From: Alphaproteobacteria bacterium
GTDB lineage: Bacteria > Pseudomonadota > Alphaproteobacteria > SP197
Length of the DNA: 64,000 nt
Assembly (NCBI GenBank): GCA_009694045.1
Contig: SHVY01000001.1
Location: 1-64,000, forward strand
Direction: 5' to 3'
This document shows positions 1 through 10,031 of this stretch, piece after piece. The stretch's first letter is position 1. Each line of letters begins with the position of its first letter. The translations under genes were made by a program, and so were the position numbers. Under the pieces are notes generated by a model, which did no database searches, was not told the DNA's origin, and was given only the letters and a program-made list of their open reading frames with translations.

Positions 1-96
1 GAGTTCGTCGACCCCACCCTGTTCCTCGCGTCCGACGCATCGTCCTTCATCACCGGCCACAACCTGATGGTCGACGGCGGCTACACCATCAAGTAG
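1..96 (+). CDS. SDR family oxidoreductase, C-terminal end (truncated by window edge)
   Basis: Reads [31 protein letters not shown], typical SDR C-terminus. Confidence 0.85.
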   Translation, partial: EFVDPTLFLASDASSFITGHNLMVDGGYTIK

Positions 97-99
97 CCG

Positions 100-1398
100 C
101 TACCCCGGATAGATCGGGCAGCGGCGGGTCAACTCGCCGATGGCGGCCGCGACCGTGCGCTCGACCGTCGCGATCTCGGTCGGGTTCGTGCGCAGACCGT
201 CGAGCAGATCGGCCGCAAGGTCGCCGATGCGGTCGAAGTCGGCCGTCCCGAAGCCCCGCGTCGTGCCCGCCGCGGCACCGAACCGGAGCCCGGAGGTGAT
301 GTTCGGCTTCTCCGCGTCGAACGGCACGCTGTTCATGTTGCAGTCGAGGCCCGCGCGCTCGAGGCTGGCGGCGGCGACGTTGCCCTTGAGGCCGTGGCGG
401 CGCAGATCCACCAGCAGCAGCGGCGTGTCGGTGCCGCCGGTGACGATGTCGTAGCCGCGCCGCGCGAACGCCGCCGCCAGCGCGCGGGCGTTGGCCAGGA
501 CGGCGCGGGCATAGGTCTTGAACTCGGGCCGCAGGGCTTCGCCGAAACAGACCGCCTTGGCGGCGATCGCCGCCACCAGGGCGCTGCCCTGCAGCCCGGG
601 AAATACGGCGGAGTCGAGGCGTTTGGCCAGGGCCTCGTCGTTCGTCAGGATGACGGCGCCGCGCGGACCCCGCAGGGACTTGAACGTGGTGGTGGTGGCG
701 ATGTGAGCGTGCGGAAACGGGTTAGGGTGGGCGCCGCCCACGACCAGGCCGCCGAAATGCGCCATGTCGACCAGGAACAGGGCATCCACGGAATCGGCGA
801 TCCAGCGCAGCCGGGCGAAGTCGATCACCCGTGGATAGGACGACCCGCCGGCGATGACCAGCTTCGGGCGATGGGCCGCGGCCTGCCGCTCCGCCTCGTC
901 GTAGTCGATCAGGCCGTCCTCCCGCCGCACGCCGTAGCTGACCGCCTTGAACCACTTGCCCGACAGGTTCGCAGGCGCGCCGTGGCTGAGGTGGCCGCCG
1001 GCGTTCAGTGCCATGCCGAGGATGGCATCGCCGGGCTTGAGCGCGAGCAGCAGCACCGCCTGGTTGGCCTGGCTGCCCGAATGGGGCTGCACGTTCGCGA
1101 ACCGGCAGCCGAACAGGGTCTTCGCCCGCTCGATGGCCAGGCGTTCGAGCGCATCGGCGTTGCGCGCACCGCTGTGGTAGCGCCGGCCGGGATAGCCTTC
1201 GATGGTCTTGTTGGTGAGGACCGAGCCTTGCGCGTCCAGCACCGCCCGGCTCACCAGGTTCTCCGACGCGATCAGCGGAACCGTGTCCCGCTGCCGGTTC
1301 AGCTCGTCGGCCAGCGCGGCGGCGACCGGCGGATCCGTCTCCGCCAGCGGCGCCGAGAAGAAATTCCGCAGACCGCCGCCGCCGTCATTCGGCGGCAC
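100..1398 (-). CDS. Serine hydroxymethyltransferase-like PLP enzyme (divergent active site)
   Basis: 432 aa; [62 protein letters not shown] fold but altered catalytic motifs. Confidence 0.92.
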   Translation of the reverse strand: MPPNDGGGGLRNFFSAPLAETDPPVAAALADELNRQRDTVPLIASENLVSRAVLDAQGSVLTNKTIEGYPGRRYHSGARNADALERLAIERAKTLFGCRFANVQPHSGSQANQAVLLLALKPGDAILGMALNAGGHLSHGAPANLSGKWFKAVSYGVRREDGLIDYDEAERQAAAHRPKLVIAGGSSYPRVIDFARLRWIADSVDALFLVDMAHFGGLVVGGAHPNPFPHAHIATTTTFKSLRGPRGAVILTNDEALAKRLDSAVFPGLQGSALVAAIAAKAVCFGEALRPEFKTYARAVLANARALAAAFARRGYDIVTGGTDTPLLLVDLRRHGLKGNVAAASLERAGLDCNMNSVPFDAEKPNITSGLRFGAAAGTTRGFGTADFDRIGDLAADLLDGLRTNPTEIATVERTVAAAIGELTRRCPIYPG

Positions 1399-2176
1399 GG
1401 TGGATCCCGGCGAGGCAGTCGTCGGCGAGCGGCACCAGGGGCGTCAGGTCGCGATGGTGCTGATGGTCGGGGCGCCGGTGGCTCGTGCCGGCGTTCGAAA
1501 GAGGATTGACGAGCAGCGAGAAGATGCGCCGTTGCCACGGCGACATGTTGGGTGGCGAGCCGTGCACCAAGCGATCGCCGAAGATCAAGCCGGTCCCCGC
1601 CGGTCCCTTGGCCGAGACGATGCCGCCCCCCTCCGTCAGGCGCGCCACGGTCGCGTCGTCGACCACCCACAGGGGGTAGCTGGTGGTCACCGTGTCGAGC
1701 CGCGCCCCCACGGTCTCGTCGCGGTGCGAGCCGGGGATGAAGTACAGCGGCCCGTTGAACTCGCTCACGTCGTCGAGGAAAACGTGCAGGTTGAGGGCGA
1801 GGGGCAGGGGCGCGCCGTCCTCGGCGTGGTGGGTGGCGAAGTCGTAGTGCCACTGCCAGGTCTCGCCGCCGAACGCCGCCTTGACGTTGACCTTGACCTG
1901 CTGGACATAAAGTTCGTCGCCGGCCAGTTGCATCGCCGGGTCCAGCAGCCGCGGGTGCCGCACCAGGCGCCGGTATACGTCGTTGCGCAGGTGCAGCCCC
2001 ATGGCCGTGCGCACTATCCCGCTGTGCTTCTCGCGGAAGTTCGCCGGCGTGTCCGCGGCGAACAGCGCCGGGAGCTCGGCCCTGAGGATCGCCACCTCCG
2101 CGGCCGAGAACAGGTTGGGCAGGACGAGGAACCCGTCGCGCTCGTAGCGTTCGATCTGCTCGTTCGTCAAAAGCAT
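1385..2176 (-). CDS. Phytanoyl-CoA dioxygenase (PhyH) family protein, EctD-like
   Basis: [43 protein letters not shown] (HxD) and distal [24 protein letters not shown] before [11 protein letters not shown]. Confidence 0.88.
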   Translation of the reverse strand: MLLTNEQIERYERDGFLVLPNLFSAAEVAILRAELPALFAADTPANFREKHSGIVRTAMGLHLRNDVYRRLVRHPRLLDPAMQLAGDELYVQQVKVNVKAAFGGETWQWHYDFATHHAEDGAPLPLALNLHVFLDDVSEFNGPLYFIPGSHRDETVGARLDTVTTSYPLWVVDDATVARLTEGGGIVSAKGPAGTGLIFGDRLVHGSPPNMSPWQRRIFSLLVNPLSNAGTSHRRPDHQHHRDLTPLVPLADDCLAGIHRAAE

Positions 2177-2269
2177 GTGTGGCGCCTCCTTGAGGGGACC
2201 CATCTCGGCCGCGGTCGCGAGCCTAACCAATCGGCTCACCCGCGACAATTGCGGCGGCGGTTTTATTGC

Positions 2270-3055
2270 CTAGAAGAACTCCTTGAGGGCGTCCAGCGTG
2301 GCGTCGGGCGCTTCGACCATCATCATGTGGCCGCTGCCGGGAATCGCGTGGCTCCGCGCGCCCGTGATGGCCTTGGTCAGGGCCAGGCCCTCGCGCGGCG
2401 GCGTCATGCGGTCCTCGACGGCGATAAGCACCAGGGTGGGGCAGCGGATCGCCGCCGCCGCGGCGGCCCCGTCGTAGGCGTCGCAGGCCTCGAAGTCGCC
2501 GTGCACAACCCCCGGCGCCGCTTGCCCCAGCAGGCGCACGGCCGTGTCGCGCATCCACAGGCCTGGGGCCTGGTGGCCACCGATGCGCCCGCGTTTGCCG
2601 TGGCCCCAGGCCGAAATCAAGTCCCAGGCACCCGGGTCGTTGGCCGCCGCCAGCCGCAGGAGCTCCGGATGCACGGGGATGCGCAAGGCGCCGCCCAGCA
2701 GGGCCAGACGCTCGACCAGCGCCCCATGGCGCGCCGCCAGGTCGAGGGCGACGAGGGCGCCCATGCTGTGCCCGGCCGCCCGCGCGCGCGCGACGTTCAG
2801 GCTGGCGAGGGCCTCGGCGATCCAATCCGCCATGGCGGGGATCGTGGCGGGCGCCGGCCCTTCGCTGCGGCCGTGGCCCGGCAGATCGAGCGCCAGGACA
2901 GCGTAGCCGTGCCAGGCGAAGAACCGGGTCTGCAGCGCCCAGACGCTGTGGTCCATGCCGGCGCCATGGACGAAGACGACGGCGGTCAGGGCCGGGTTGA
3001 AGGACCGTCCACCGGTGGTTGCGAAGGCTGCCCGGCCGCCTACGGCGAACCTCAT
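2270..3055 (-). CDS. Alpha/beta hydrolase
   Basis: VVFVHGAGMDHSVW, AAGHSMGALVALDLAARH nucleophile elbow, C-terminal GSGHMMMVE; start MRFAVGG overlaps upstream gene by 4 bp. Confidence 0.9.
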   Translation of the reverse strand: MRFAVGGRAAFATTGGRSFNPALTAVVFVHGAGMDHSVWALQTRFFAWHGYAVLALDLPGHGRSEGPAPATIPAMADWIAEALASLNVARARAAGHSMGALVALDLAARHGALVERLALLGGALRIPVHPELLRLAAANDPGAWDLISAWGHGKRGRIGGHQAPGLWMRDTAVRLLGQAAPGVVHGDFEACDAYDGAAAAAAIRCPTLVLIAVEDRMTPPREGLALTKAITGARSHAIPGSGHMMMVEAPDATLDALKEFF

Positions 3056-4353
3056 GCGGCGGCCCGCTGCGATGCAACCAGCGCCTGGTCGAGGTCGGCG
3101 ATCAGGTCGTCCGGGTCCTCCAGCCCGACCGAGAGCCGCACCAGGTCCTCGCCGATACCCGCGGCCTTCAGCGCGGCCGCGTCCATCTGCTGATGGGTGG
3201 TGCTGCCGGGATGGATGACCAGGGACTTGGCGTCGCCGACGTTCGCCAGGTGCGACCACAGCTTCAGGCGATTGATGAACCGCGCGCCCGCCGCGCGCCC
3301 GCCGCGGATGCCGAAGCTGAAGATCGAGCCCGCGCCCTTCGGCAGCAGCCGCTGGGCCAGGGCATGGTCGGGATGGGAGGGCAGCTCCGGGTGACTCACC
3401 CAGGCGACCGCCCGGTGCGTGCCCAGGAACGCGATCACCGTGCGGGCATTGGCGACGTGGCGGGCGATGCGCAGCGGCAGGGTTTCCAGCCCCTGCAACA
3501 GGTAAAACGCATTGGCCGGGGACAGGCAGGCCCCGAAATCGCGCAGGCCCTCGGCGCGGGCGCGCATAACGAAGGCCTGGGGCCCGAACTCCTCGGCGAA
3601 GTCGAGTCCGTGATAGCCGGCGTACGCCTCGGTCAGGGTCGGGAATTTGCCCGATGCCTCCCAATCGAACCGGCCGCCGTCGACGATCACCCCGCCGATG
3701 GCGACGCCATGGCCGCCGATGAACTTGGTGGCGGAGTGCATCACCAGGTCGGCGCCGTGCTCGATGGGCCGGCACAGATAGGGTGTGGCGAAGGTCGAAT
3801 CGATCAGCAGGGGCACGCCCTGGCCATGGGCGACGGCGGCGACGGCCGCGATGTCCAGGACCTCGAGCCCCGGATTGCCGAGGGTCTCGGCGAACAGCAG
3901 CCTGGTCTCGGGCCGGATGGCGGCGGCGAAGGCCCCGGGTCGGCGCGGATCGACGAAGGTGGTCGTGATCCCGAAGCGCGGCAGGGTGTGGGTGAACATG
4001 TTGTGCGAACCGCCGTAGATCGAGGCGGACGCGACGATGTGATTGCCCGCGCCCAGCAGCGTCGCGATCGCGAGGTGCAGGGCCGCCTGGCCGCTGGCCG
4101 TGGCGACGGCCCCCACGCCGCCCTCAAGGGCCGCGATCCGTTCCTCGAACACGGCGACGGTCGGATTGGAGATGCGCGAATAGATGTGGCCGGCGCGCTC
4201 CAGGTTGAACAGGGCAGCCGCATGTTCGACGTCGGGAAAGACAAAGGACGTCGTCTGGTAGATCGGCACCGCCCTGGCCCCGGTCGTCGGGTCGGGCTGC
4301 TGGCCGGCGTGCAGGGCCATGGTGTCGAAGGCGAGGTGCGGGTTGTCGGCCAT
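3052..4353 (-). CDS. metY: O-acetylhomoserine aminocarboxypropyltransferase / Cys-Met metabolism PLP enzyme
   Basis: [39 protein letters not shown]..., ATKFIGGHG lysine motif. Confidence 0.9.
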   Translation of the reverse strand: MADNPHLAFDTMALHAGQQPDPTTGARAVPIYQTTSFVFPDVEHAAALFNLERAGHIYSRISNPTVAVFEERIAALEGGVGAVATASGQAALHLAIATLLGAGNHIVASASIYGGSHNMFTHTLPRFGITTTFVDPRRPGAFAAAIRPETRLLFAETLGNPGLEVLDIAAVAAVAHGQGVPLLIDSTFATPYLCRPIEHGADLVMHSATKFIGGHGVAIGGVIVDGGRFDWEASGKFPTLTEAYAGYHGLDFAEEFGPQAFVMRARAEGLRDFGACLSPANAFYLLQGLETLPLRIARHVANARTVIAFLGTHRAVAWVSHPELPSHPDHALAQRLLPKGAGSIFSFGIRGGRAAGARFINRLKLWSHLANVGDAKSLVIHPGSTTHQQMDAAALKAAGIGEDLVRLSVGLEDPDDLIADLDQALVASQRAAA

Positions 4354-4434
4354 GGGTCGATCTCGCGGTTGGTTCGGCGGGAAACGTACAGGAGCGCCCC
4401 ACACCGGGCCACGGCTACGATGCTATAAGGGGCA

Positions 4435-5337
4435 ATGATATCGGAATCCTCGCAGGCCGCCCCGGCGCGCGGCACCCGTGGCGTGGTGCTGGTCCTCGGC
4501 GCGGGCCTGATCTGGAGCACGTCCGGCCCGTTGATCCGCGGCATCGAGGCGGCGGACGTCTGGCAAATCCTGTTCTTCAAGATGCTGTGGTTCCACGTGG
4601 CGCTGACCGTGCTGCTCGTCCTGCGCTATCGCCAGATGGTCATCCGGGTCCTGTTCGACAACATCCGCTGGACGACGCTCGCCGCGCTGTGCCTGGTGGT
4701 GTCCAACGTGGGATGGATCCTCTCGATCACCACGACGACGGTCGCCAACACCTTGCTCCTGCAGGCGGCGACGCCCTTCTTCGCCGCCATGCTCGCCTGG
4801 GTGGCGCTGAAGGAACGGTCGGGGCGGTCCACCTGGATCGCCATGGGCGTCGCGATCGCCGGCATCGCTGTCATGATCGGCGACGGGGCGGTCGATGGGC
4901 GGCTGTTCGGAAACGTGGCGGCGATCGTCGCCACCCTTGGCTTCGCGGCCTTCGCGGTCGTGCTCAGGGCGGGCCGCATGGCGGATTCGACGACCGCACT
5001 CTGGCTGTGCTCGGCGATCGCCTTCGGGGTCGCCGGAGTCATGGCCGGTGATTTCGACGTCACCCTCCGCGACCATGTGCTCTGCTTCGTCATGGGCGCG
5101 CCCGAGACCGGTGTCGGGCTGATCCTGTTCACCATGGGCGCTCGGCTCGTACCCGCCGCCGAACTGGTGCTGCTGACCCTGATCGAGACCGCCCTCGGCC
5201 CCCTCTTCGTTTGGCTCTTGTTCGCCGAAGTGCCGTCCGCCGGTACCTTGGCCGGTGGTACCCTGGTCATCGCCGCGATCGTGGGGCAGGTGGTCGTCGG
5301 CATGCGCGCGACCGGAGCGCGGAGGTCACCGTCATGA
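4435..5337 (+). CDS. EamA/DMT family transporter
   Basis: ~10 hydrophobic segments; two EamA-like halves; LVPAAELVLLTLIETALGPLFVWLLFAEVPS. Confidence 0.88.
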   Translation: MISESSQAAPARGTRGVVLVLGAGLIWSTSGPLIRGIEAADVWQILFFKMLWFHVALTVLLVLRYRQMVIRVLFDNIRWTTLAALCLVVSNVGWILSITTTTVANTLLLQAATPFFAAMLAWVALKERSGRSTWIAMGVAIAGIAVMIGDGAVDGRLFGNVAAIVATLGFAAFAVVLRAGRMADSTTALWLCSAIAFGVAGVMAGDFDVTLRDHVLCFVMGAPETGVGLILFTMGARLVPAAELVLLTLIETALGPLFVWLLFAEVPSAGTLAGGTLVIAAIVGQVVVGMRATGARRSPS

Positions 5338-6059
5338 TGGTCGACGAAGACTACGACTACATCGTCGTCGGCGCCGGGTCGGCTGGATGCGCTCTGTCCG
5401 CCCGATTGTCCGAGGATCCCGCGAACCGGGTCCTGTTGCTGGAGGCGGGACCGCGCGATGGCCATTGGACGATCAAGCTGCCGGCGGCGTTCGAAAAGCT
5501 GTGGAACGGGACCCGCTTCAATTGGTCGTACATGGGCGAGCCGGAGCCCCATCTCGACGGCCGCACCCTGATCCAGCCGCGCGGCAAGGTCCTTGGCGGC
5601 TCCTCCAGCATCAACGGGATGTGCTTCAATCGCGGCCATCCCCTGGATTACGAACGTTGGGTCACCGAGGGCGCCACCGGCTGGTCGTATCGCGACGTGC
5701 TGCCGTACTTCCGCCGCATGGAGGCGTGGCAGGATGGCGCCAGCGCGTAACGCGGCGGCGACGGACCCATCGCCGTGCGCAAGGGTGATTACGACTCGCC
5801 GCTCTATCACGCGTTTCTCGATGCCGGGCAGCAGGCGGGGCACCCCGAGATCGACGCCTATGTCCGCGCCCGCGCCGGGACTGATTTTCACCCGGTCGGC
5901 ACGTGCCGTATCGGATCGGGCCGCGATGCCGTGGTGGACCACGAACTTCGCGTGCACGGGATCGCGGGGCTTCGGGTCGCCAACCTGATCCTCGGACGGA
6001 GGTTGCCCCCGGCGGATGTGCCCCTGCCATCGTCGGCGGCACCCGTGAGGAGTGCTTGA
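5334..6059 (+). pseudogene. GMC-family (choline dehydrogenase-like) oxidoreductase remnant: in-frame TAA plus large internal deletion
   Basis: N-terminus DYDYIVVGAGSAGCALSARLSEDPANRVLLLEAG...GKVLGGSSSINGM; in-frame TAA at 5748-5750; continues RGGDGPIAVRKGDYDSPLYHAFLDAGQQAGHP then jumps to C-terminal YVRARAGTDFHPVGTCRIGSGRDAVVDHELRVHGIAGLRVAN. Confidence 0.9.
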
Positions 6060-6156
6060 CCCCGCGCGTGGCGTGGGGGAGCATCGGCCGTTCCCGGCAC
6101 CATTCGAAGAAGCGGGTCGGGGAAGGGGCAAGAATCTCGTAGAGGGAGGTTGGGTG

Positions 6157-7128
6157 ATGGGTGCATGCGTGCGCGTGGCGGCATCCGCCGTTGCTCTAGC
6201 CTTGGCGCTGGGTGGCGGCGCGGCGTGGGCCGAATCGGTCCCTGAATCGTCGGACCCAATCAAGCTCGCCATGAACGAATGGACCGGTCAACACGTCACG
6301 ACGACGATCGCCGGGAAGATTCTCCAGCGCATGGGATACACCGTCGAGTACGTGACCGCCGGCTATTACCCGCAATTCACCGGGATCGCCGACGGCTCGC
6401 TCACCGCGACGTTGGAGCTGTGGGGCACCAATGTCGGCGAGATCTACACGAAAGCGCTGGCCGAGGGCACGGTCGAGGACATCGGCACCCTGGGCCTCGC
6501 TCCGCGCGAGGCCTGGATGTACCCGGCCTATGTCGAGGAAATGTGCCCGGGCCTGCCCAATTGGGAAGCCTTGAAGGACTGCGCCGAGATCTTCGCCTCC
6601 CCGGAGACGACGCCGAGCGGGCGTTTCGTCGACTATCCCGCCGATTGGGGTGATCTGAACAACCCGCGCATCAAGGCGCTCGGGCTCGATTTCGTCGCGA
6701 TCCCGGCGGGCACCGAAGGCGCCCTGGTGGCGGAAATTCAGGCGGCGGTGGAAAAGAAGCAGCCGATCCTGGTGATGTTCTTCAAGCCGCAATGGTTGAA
6801 CGCCATCGTCGATCTCAGGGAGGTCGAACTGCCGGCCTACGACGATGCCTGCTATACGGACCCGGCTTGGGGCATCAATCCCACCGAGACCTATGATTGC
6901 GACTGGATCAAGGGCGCCGCGATCTACAAGGTCACCTGGCCGGGTATGAAGGACAAGTGGCCGGCAGCGTACAACTTCCTCAAGTCCTTCCAGCTCACCA
7001 ACGAGGACCAGACTCCGCTGCTCTACGCCATCGACCAAGACGGCAGGGCCCTCGACGAGGTCGCCGAGGAATGGGTCGAGAACAACAAGGACAAGTGGCA
7101 GGCTTGGGTCGACGCGGCGATGATGTAA
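6157..7128 (+). CDS. Glycine betaine/quaternary-amine ABC transporter substrate-binding protein (copy 1)
   Basis: Signal peptide; KLAMNEWTGQHVTTTIAGKILQRMGYTVEYVTAGYYPQF; paralogous to 41851..42771. Confidence 0.9.
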   Translation: MGACVRVAASAVALALALGGGAAWAESVPESSDPIKLAMNEWTGQHVTTTIAGKILQRMGYTVEYVTAGYYPQFTGIADGSLTATLELWGTNVGEIYTKALAEGTVEDIGTLGLAPREAWMYPAYVEEMCPGLPNWEALKDCAEIFASPETTPSGRFVDYPADWGDLNNPRIKALGLDFVAIPAGTEGALVAEIQAAVEKKQPILVMFFKPQWLNAIVDLREVELPAYDDACYTDPAWGINPTETYDCDWIKGAAIYKVTWPGMKDKWPAAYNFLKSFQLTNEDQTPLLYAIDQDGRALDEVAEEWVENNKDKWQAWVDAAMM

Positions 7129-7138
7129 AGGTCGCGCC

Positions 7139-8206
7139 ATGGTCTCGACCGTCGCGGGAGGCCGCGACGTCAAAATTTCCTGCCGCAACGTCTGGAAGGT
7201 CTATGGGGCCGACCCGGGGCGATTCTTCCCGGGCGGCAACGGGGCGGTGGGGGATGCGGCCGGCCTGATCGGGCGAGTGAGGGAATCCGGCCACATCGCT
7301 GCCGCGTGCAACGTGAGCTTCGACGTCCATGAGGGCGAAATCTTCGTCATCATGGGGCTCTCGGGGTCCGGCAAATCGACCATCGTCCGCTGCCTGTCGC
7401 GCCTGGTGGAGCCGACCGCCGGGGAAGTGGTGCTAGACGGCGAGGACCTGCTCAAGGTCAGCCACCAGAAGCTGATCGAGATCCGCCGTCACAAGATGGG
7501 GATGGTCTTCCAGAACTTCGGCCTGCTGCCCCACCTTACGGTCCTCGACAACGTGGCCTTCCCGCTCAAGGTCCAGGGCAAGGAGCGGCCCGAGCGCGAG
7601 GCTCGCGCCCGCGAGATGATCGATCTCGTCGGCCTCGGCGGGCGCGAAGGCTCCTTTCCCCGCGAGCTGTCGGGTGGCCAGCAGCAGCGCGTCGGCATCG
7701 CCCGCAGCCTGGCCGTCGGGCCCGCGGTGTGGTTCCTGGATGAGCCGTTCAGCGCGCTCGATCCCCTGATTCGGCGGCAGATGCAGGACGAATTCCTCCG
7801 CCTGCAGAAGCTCTTGCACAAGACGATCGTGTTCATCACCCACGATTTCCTCGAAGCGCTGCGGCTGGCCGACCGGATCGCCATCATGAAGGACGGCGAG
7901 GTGGTGCAGATAGGCACGCCATCCGACGTGGTGATGCGGCCGGCGACCGACTATGTGACCGAATTCACGCGCGACGTGCCGCGGGTGAAGGTGCTGACCG
8001 TCGGCGATGTCGCCGAATCCGCAGGGCCAGGCCTCAGCCCGCTGCCGTCCGTCACCCGGGACATGACCCTGGAACAGCTCCTGCCGCGCTTCACGGCCGG
8101 GGTCCAGGCGATCGCGGTCGCCGAGGGCGGCGGCCGTGTGACGGGTCAGGTCACGGCCCAGGGCGTGCTGCACGCCCTCTCTAGCTCCCGCGAGGGGGCA
8201 AGCTAG
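7139..8206 (+). CDS. Glycine betaine/proline-type ABC transporter ATP-binding protein (ProV/OpuAA-like)
   Basis: Walker A GLSGSGKST, LSGGQQQRVGIARSL, Walker B VWFLDEPFSALDP; ProV-like N-terminal extension. Confidence 0.93.
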   Translation: MVSTVAGGRDVKISCRNVWKVYGADPGRFFPGGNGAVGDAAGLIGRVRESGHIAAACNVSFDVHEGEIFVIMGLSGSGKSTIVRCLSRLVEPTAGEVVLDGEDLLKVSHQKLIEIRRHKMGMVFQNFGLLPHLTVLDNVAFPLKVQGKERPEREARAREMIDLVGLGGREGSFPRELSGGQQQRVGIARSLAVGPAVWFLDEPFSALDPLIRRQMQDEFLRLQKLLHKTIVFITHDFLEALRLADRIAIMKDGEVVQIGTPSDVVMRPATDYVTEFTRDVPRVKVLTVGDVAESAGPGLSPLPSVTRDMTLEQLLPRFTAGVQAIAVAEGGGRVTGQVTAQGVLHALSSSREGAS

Positions 8207-8256
8207 AGCGCTTTCAGGCGAAGTGGGCACCGGTTCGCCGCCCGGAAAGCGCGCTA
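8203..8256. repeat. RIME-like intergenic palindrome
   Basis: CTAGAGCGCTTTCAGGCGAAGTGGGCACCGGTTCGCCGCCCGGAAAGCGCGCTA, resembles rhizobial/alphaproteobacterial intergenic mosaic elements from memory. Confidence 0.65.
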
Positions 8257-8266
8257 AACCAACAAC

Positions 8267-8310
8267 CTAGGGCGGACTCAACGACTCCGTTTTTGCTGAA
8301 TCCGCCCTAG
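8267..8310. repeat. CTAG-bounded inverted repeat
   Basis: CTAGGGCGGACTCA ... TGAATCCGCCCTAG, 14-nt arms with one mismatch. Confidence 0.85.
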
Positions 8311-8969
8311 GGCGTCTTGCGTTTGGCGCGTTTGGCGCGGGGCGGGGGTGCCGCCTGCCAGTGAAGCGCGAGGCGGCCTTGCCGCGGCCCGCATTTGCCG
8401 CACCAGCAATGTTCGGGGCGGCGGCGCGGCCGGCGCACGAAGTGGTACTCCTGGCCACATTCGCGGCACAGCCAGGTCTCGATCGCATGGGCCTTGGGCG
8501 ACAGGTAGCGGATGGTATGGCAGCGCTCGGGCCGCTCGCCGAGGGTTTCCATCACGTCGCGCCAGCCGCGGCCGTGGCCGCAATCGCGCCGGCGGTGCAG
8601 GTTGGCGATGATATGGGCGCATTCGTGCAGGAACGTGGAGTTCCGATCGGCCTCGCGGCCCAGCTTGAACAACGCGCTATTCAGAACGATGCGCCGTTCC
8701 CGGGTGAAGGCGGTGCCGGCGATCGTCTTGGCGCGGCCGTTGACCTCGACCTCGCAGTCCAGGCAGCGATCGAGCGCCGTCCCATAGGTGGCGGCGCGGT
8801 TCAGCCGCGACTCCAGCCGCCACTTGCGCGACAGCTCGCGCACCGTACCGACGGTCGGTGATGGATCGAACTCTTCGATCGACACGGATGCGGCCTCCTC
8901 GCGACCAAACGGGGGTCTCTGCCCCCTTGCCTTGGCCACCACCATGCTCAGGATCGCGGGCGACGGCAA
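8307..8969 (-). CDS. SprT-like zinc metallopeptidase domain protein
   Basis: FLHECAHIIANLHRR (HExxH), HGRGWRDVME, C-terminal zinc ribbon CRECGQEYHFVRRPRRRPEHCWCGKCG. Confidence 0.85.
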   Translation of the reverse strand: MPSPAILSMVVAKARGQRPPFGREEAASVSIEEFDPSPTVGTVRELSRKWRLESRLNRAATYGTALDRCLDCEVEVNGRAKTIAGTAFTRERRIVLNSALFKLGREADRNSTFLHECAHIIANLHRRRDCGHGRGWRDVMETLGERPERCHTIRYLSPKAHAIETWLCRECGQEYHFVRRPRRRPEHCWCGKCGPRQGRLALHWQAAPPPRAKRAKRKTP

Positions 8970-9078
8970 GATCGTCGATCGAGGCCGCTTAAGTATCTGA
9001 AATATATCGATTTCTAATGTTCCAAAATGGGACGGATCCGACCCCCATGGTTAACGGAGGGCTGGACGCGTAAGCCCA

Positions 9079-9150
9079 AGTGTCGCGGTTTCGAAGTTCG
9101 CCCTCGAGGTCTGCCGCGACGTATAGCGAACTTCGAAACAACGACGCTAG
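9079..9150. repeat. Type A palindromic repeat (single copy)
   Basis: AGTGTCGCGGTTTCGAAGTTCGC...GCGAACTTCGAAACAACGACGCTAG; related to 10225..10302 and 53514..53591. Confidence 0.85.
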
Positions 9151-10031
9151 GCGCCGCCGCCGCCGTCGATATAGCGAAAGCGGAAGGCCCCGGCGTCCGG
9201 GTCGATCCAGCCGATCGACGGCGACGGGAAGTGCGCGGTCATGACCAGATCACGGGTCGCGACGCAGGCTTCCAGGAACGCCCGCCGGGTGATGCGGGCC
9301 TGGGCCTGGTCCGCATCGAAGACCGGACTCCATTCCGGGCGGGCGCATTGGATGGGGCTGTGCATCAGGTCGCCGCACATGACCGCGCCATGGCCGCGCG
9401 AGGCGAAGCGCACCGCCACATGACCCGGCGTATGCCCGGGCGTCGGCTCCAGGCGAACCTGGTCGTCCAACGCATGGTCCATCTCGACCAGCACCGCCTG
9501 GCCGGATTCCAGGATCGGCGCCACGCTCTCGGCGTACACCTGGTCCGGATCGCTCCGGGAGATGTGCTCCGCATGCTCGACCTCGCGGCGGGCCAGCAGG
9601 TACTTGGCATTGGGAAACGTCGGCACCCAGCGGCCGTCGCGCAGCCGGGTATTCCAGCCGCAATGGTCGAGGTGCAGGTGGGTGCAGAACACGTAGTCGA
9701 CCGTCTCCGGCGCGACCCCCGTCGCGGCCAGATCGGACAGGTAGGTGCCGCCCGTGCGCTGGTTCCACCGCGGATCGGACAGCAGGGTCTTGTCGTTGCC
9801 GTAGCAGGTGTCGATCAGGATCGTGTGGTGGCGGGTGCGGATCACGTAGGACTGGTACGGGATGATCATCTTGCCCGTGTCCGGGCAGATTGCTTTCGGC
9901 ACCAGCCAGGGACGCAGCGGCGCCAGATTCTCCGGCGTCGCCTCGGCGAACCACTCGGACGGCAGGGCGGACGGCCCCTCCTCCTCGATCACCCGGTCGA
10001 CCCGGATGTCTCCCAGCTCCAGCGCTGCCAT
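9147..10031 (-). CDS. MBL-fold metallo-hydrolase (quorum-quenching/lactonase-like subgroup)
   Basis: VFCTHLHLDHCGWNTR, PTPGHTPGH, MCGDLMHSP; start MAALELGDIRVDRV; upstream part of the track ORF is repeat-derived. Confidence 0.9.
   Translation of the reverse strand: MAALELGDIRVDRVIEEEGPSALPSEWFAEATPENLAPLRPWLVPKAICPDTGKMIIPYQSYVIRTRHHTILIDTCYGNDKTLLSDPRWNQRTGGTYLSDLAATGVAPETVDYVFCTHLHLDHCGWNTRLRDGRWVPTFPNAKYLLARREVEHAEHISRSDPDQVYAESVAPILESGQAVLVEMDHALDDQVRLEPTPGHTPGHVAVRFASRGHGAVMCGDLMHSPIQCARPEWSPVFDADQAQARITRRAFLEACVATRDLVMTAHFPSPSIGWIDPDAGAFRFRYIDGGGGA

Noticed and set aside
4354-4434. Possible SAM riboswitch upstream of metY
   Set aside because: 81-bp divergent gap does not show a SAM-II or other SAM riboswitch consensus I could recognise.
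8267-8310. Rho-independent terminator only
   Set aside because: TTTTT is in the loop, not following the stem; structure fits a CTAG-bounded repeat better, though termination is possible.
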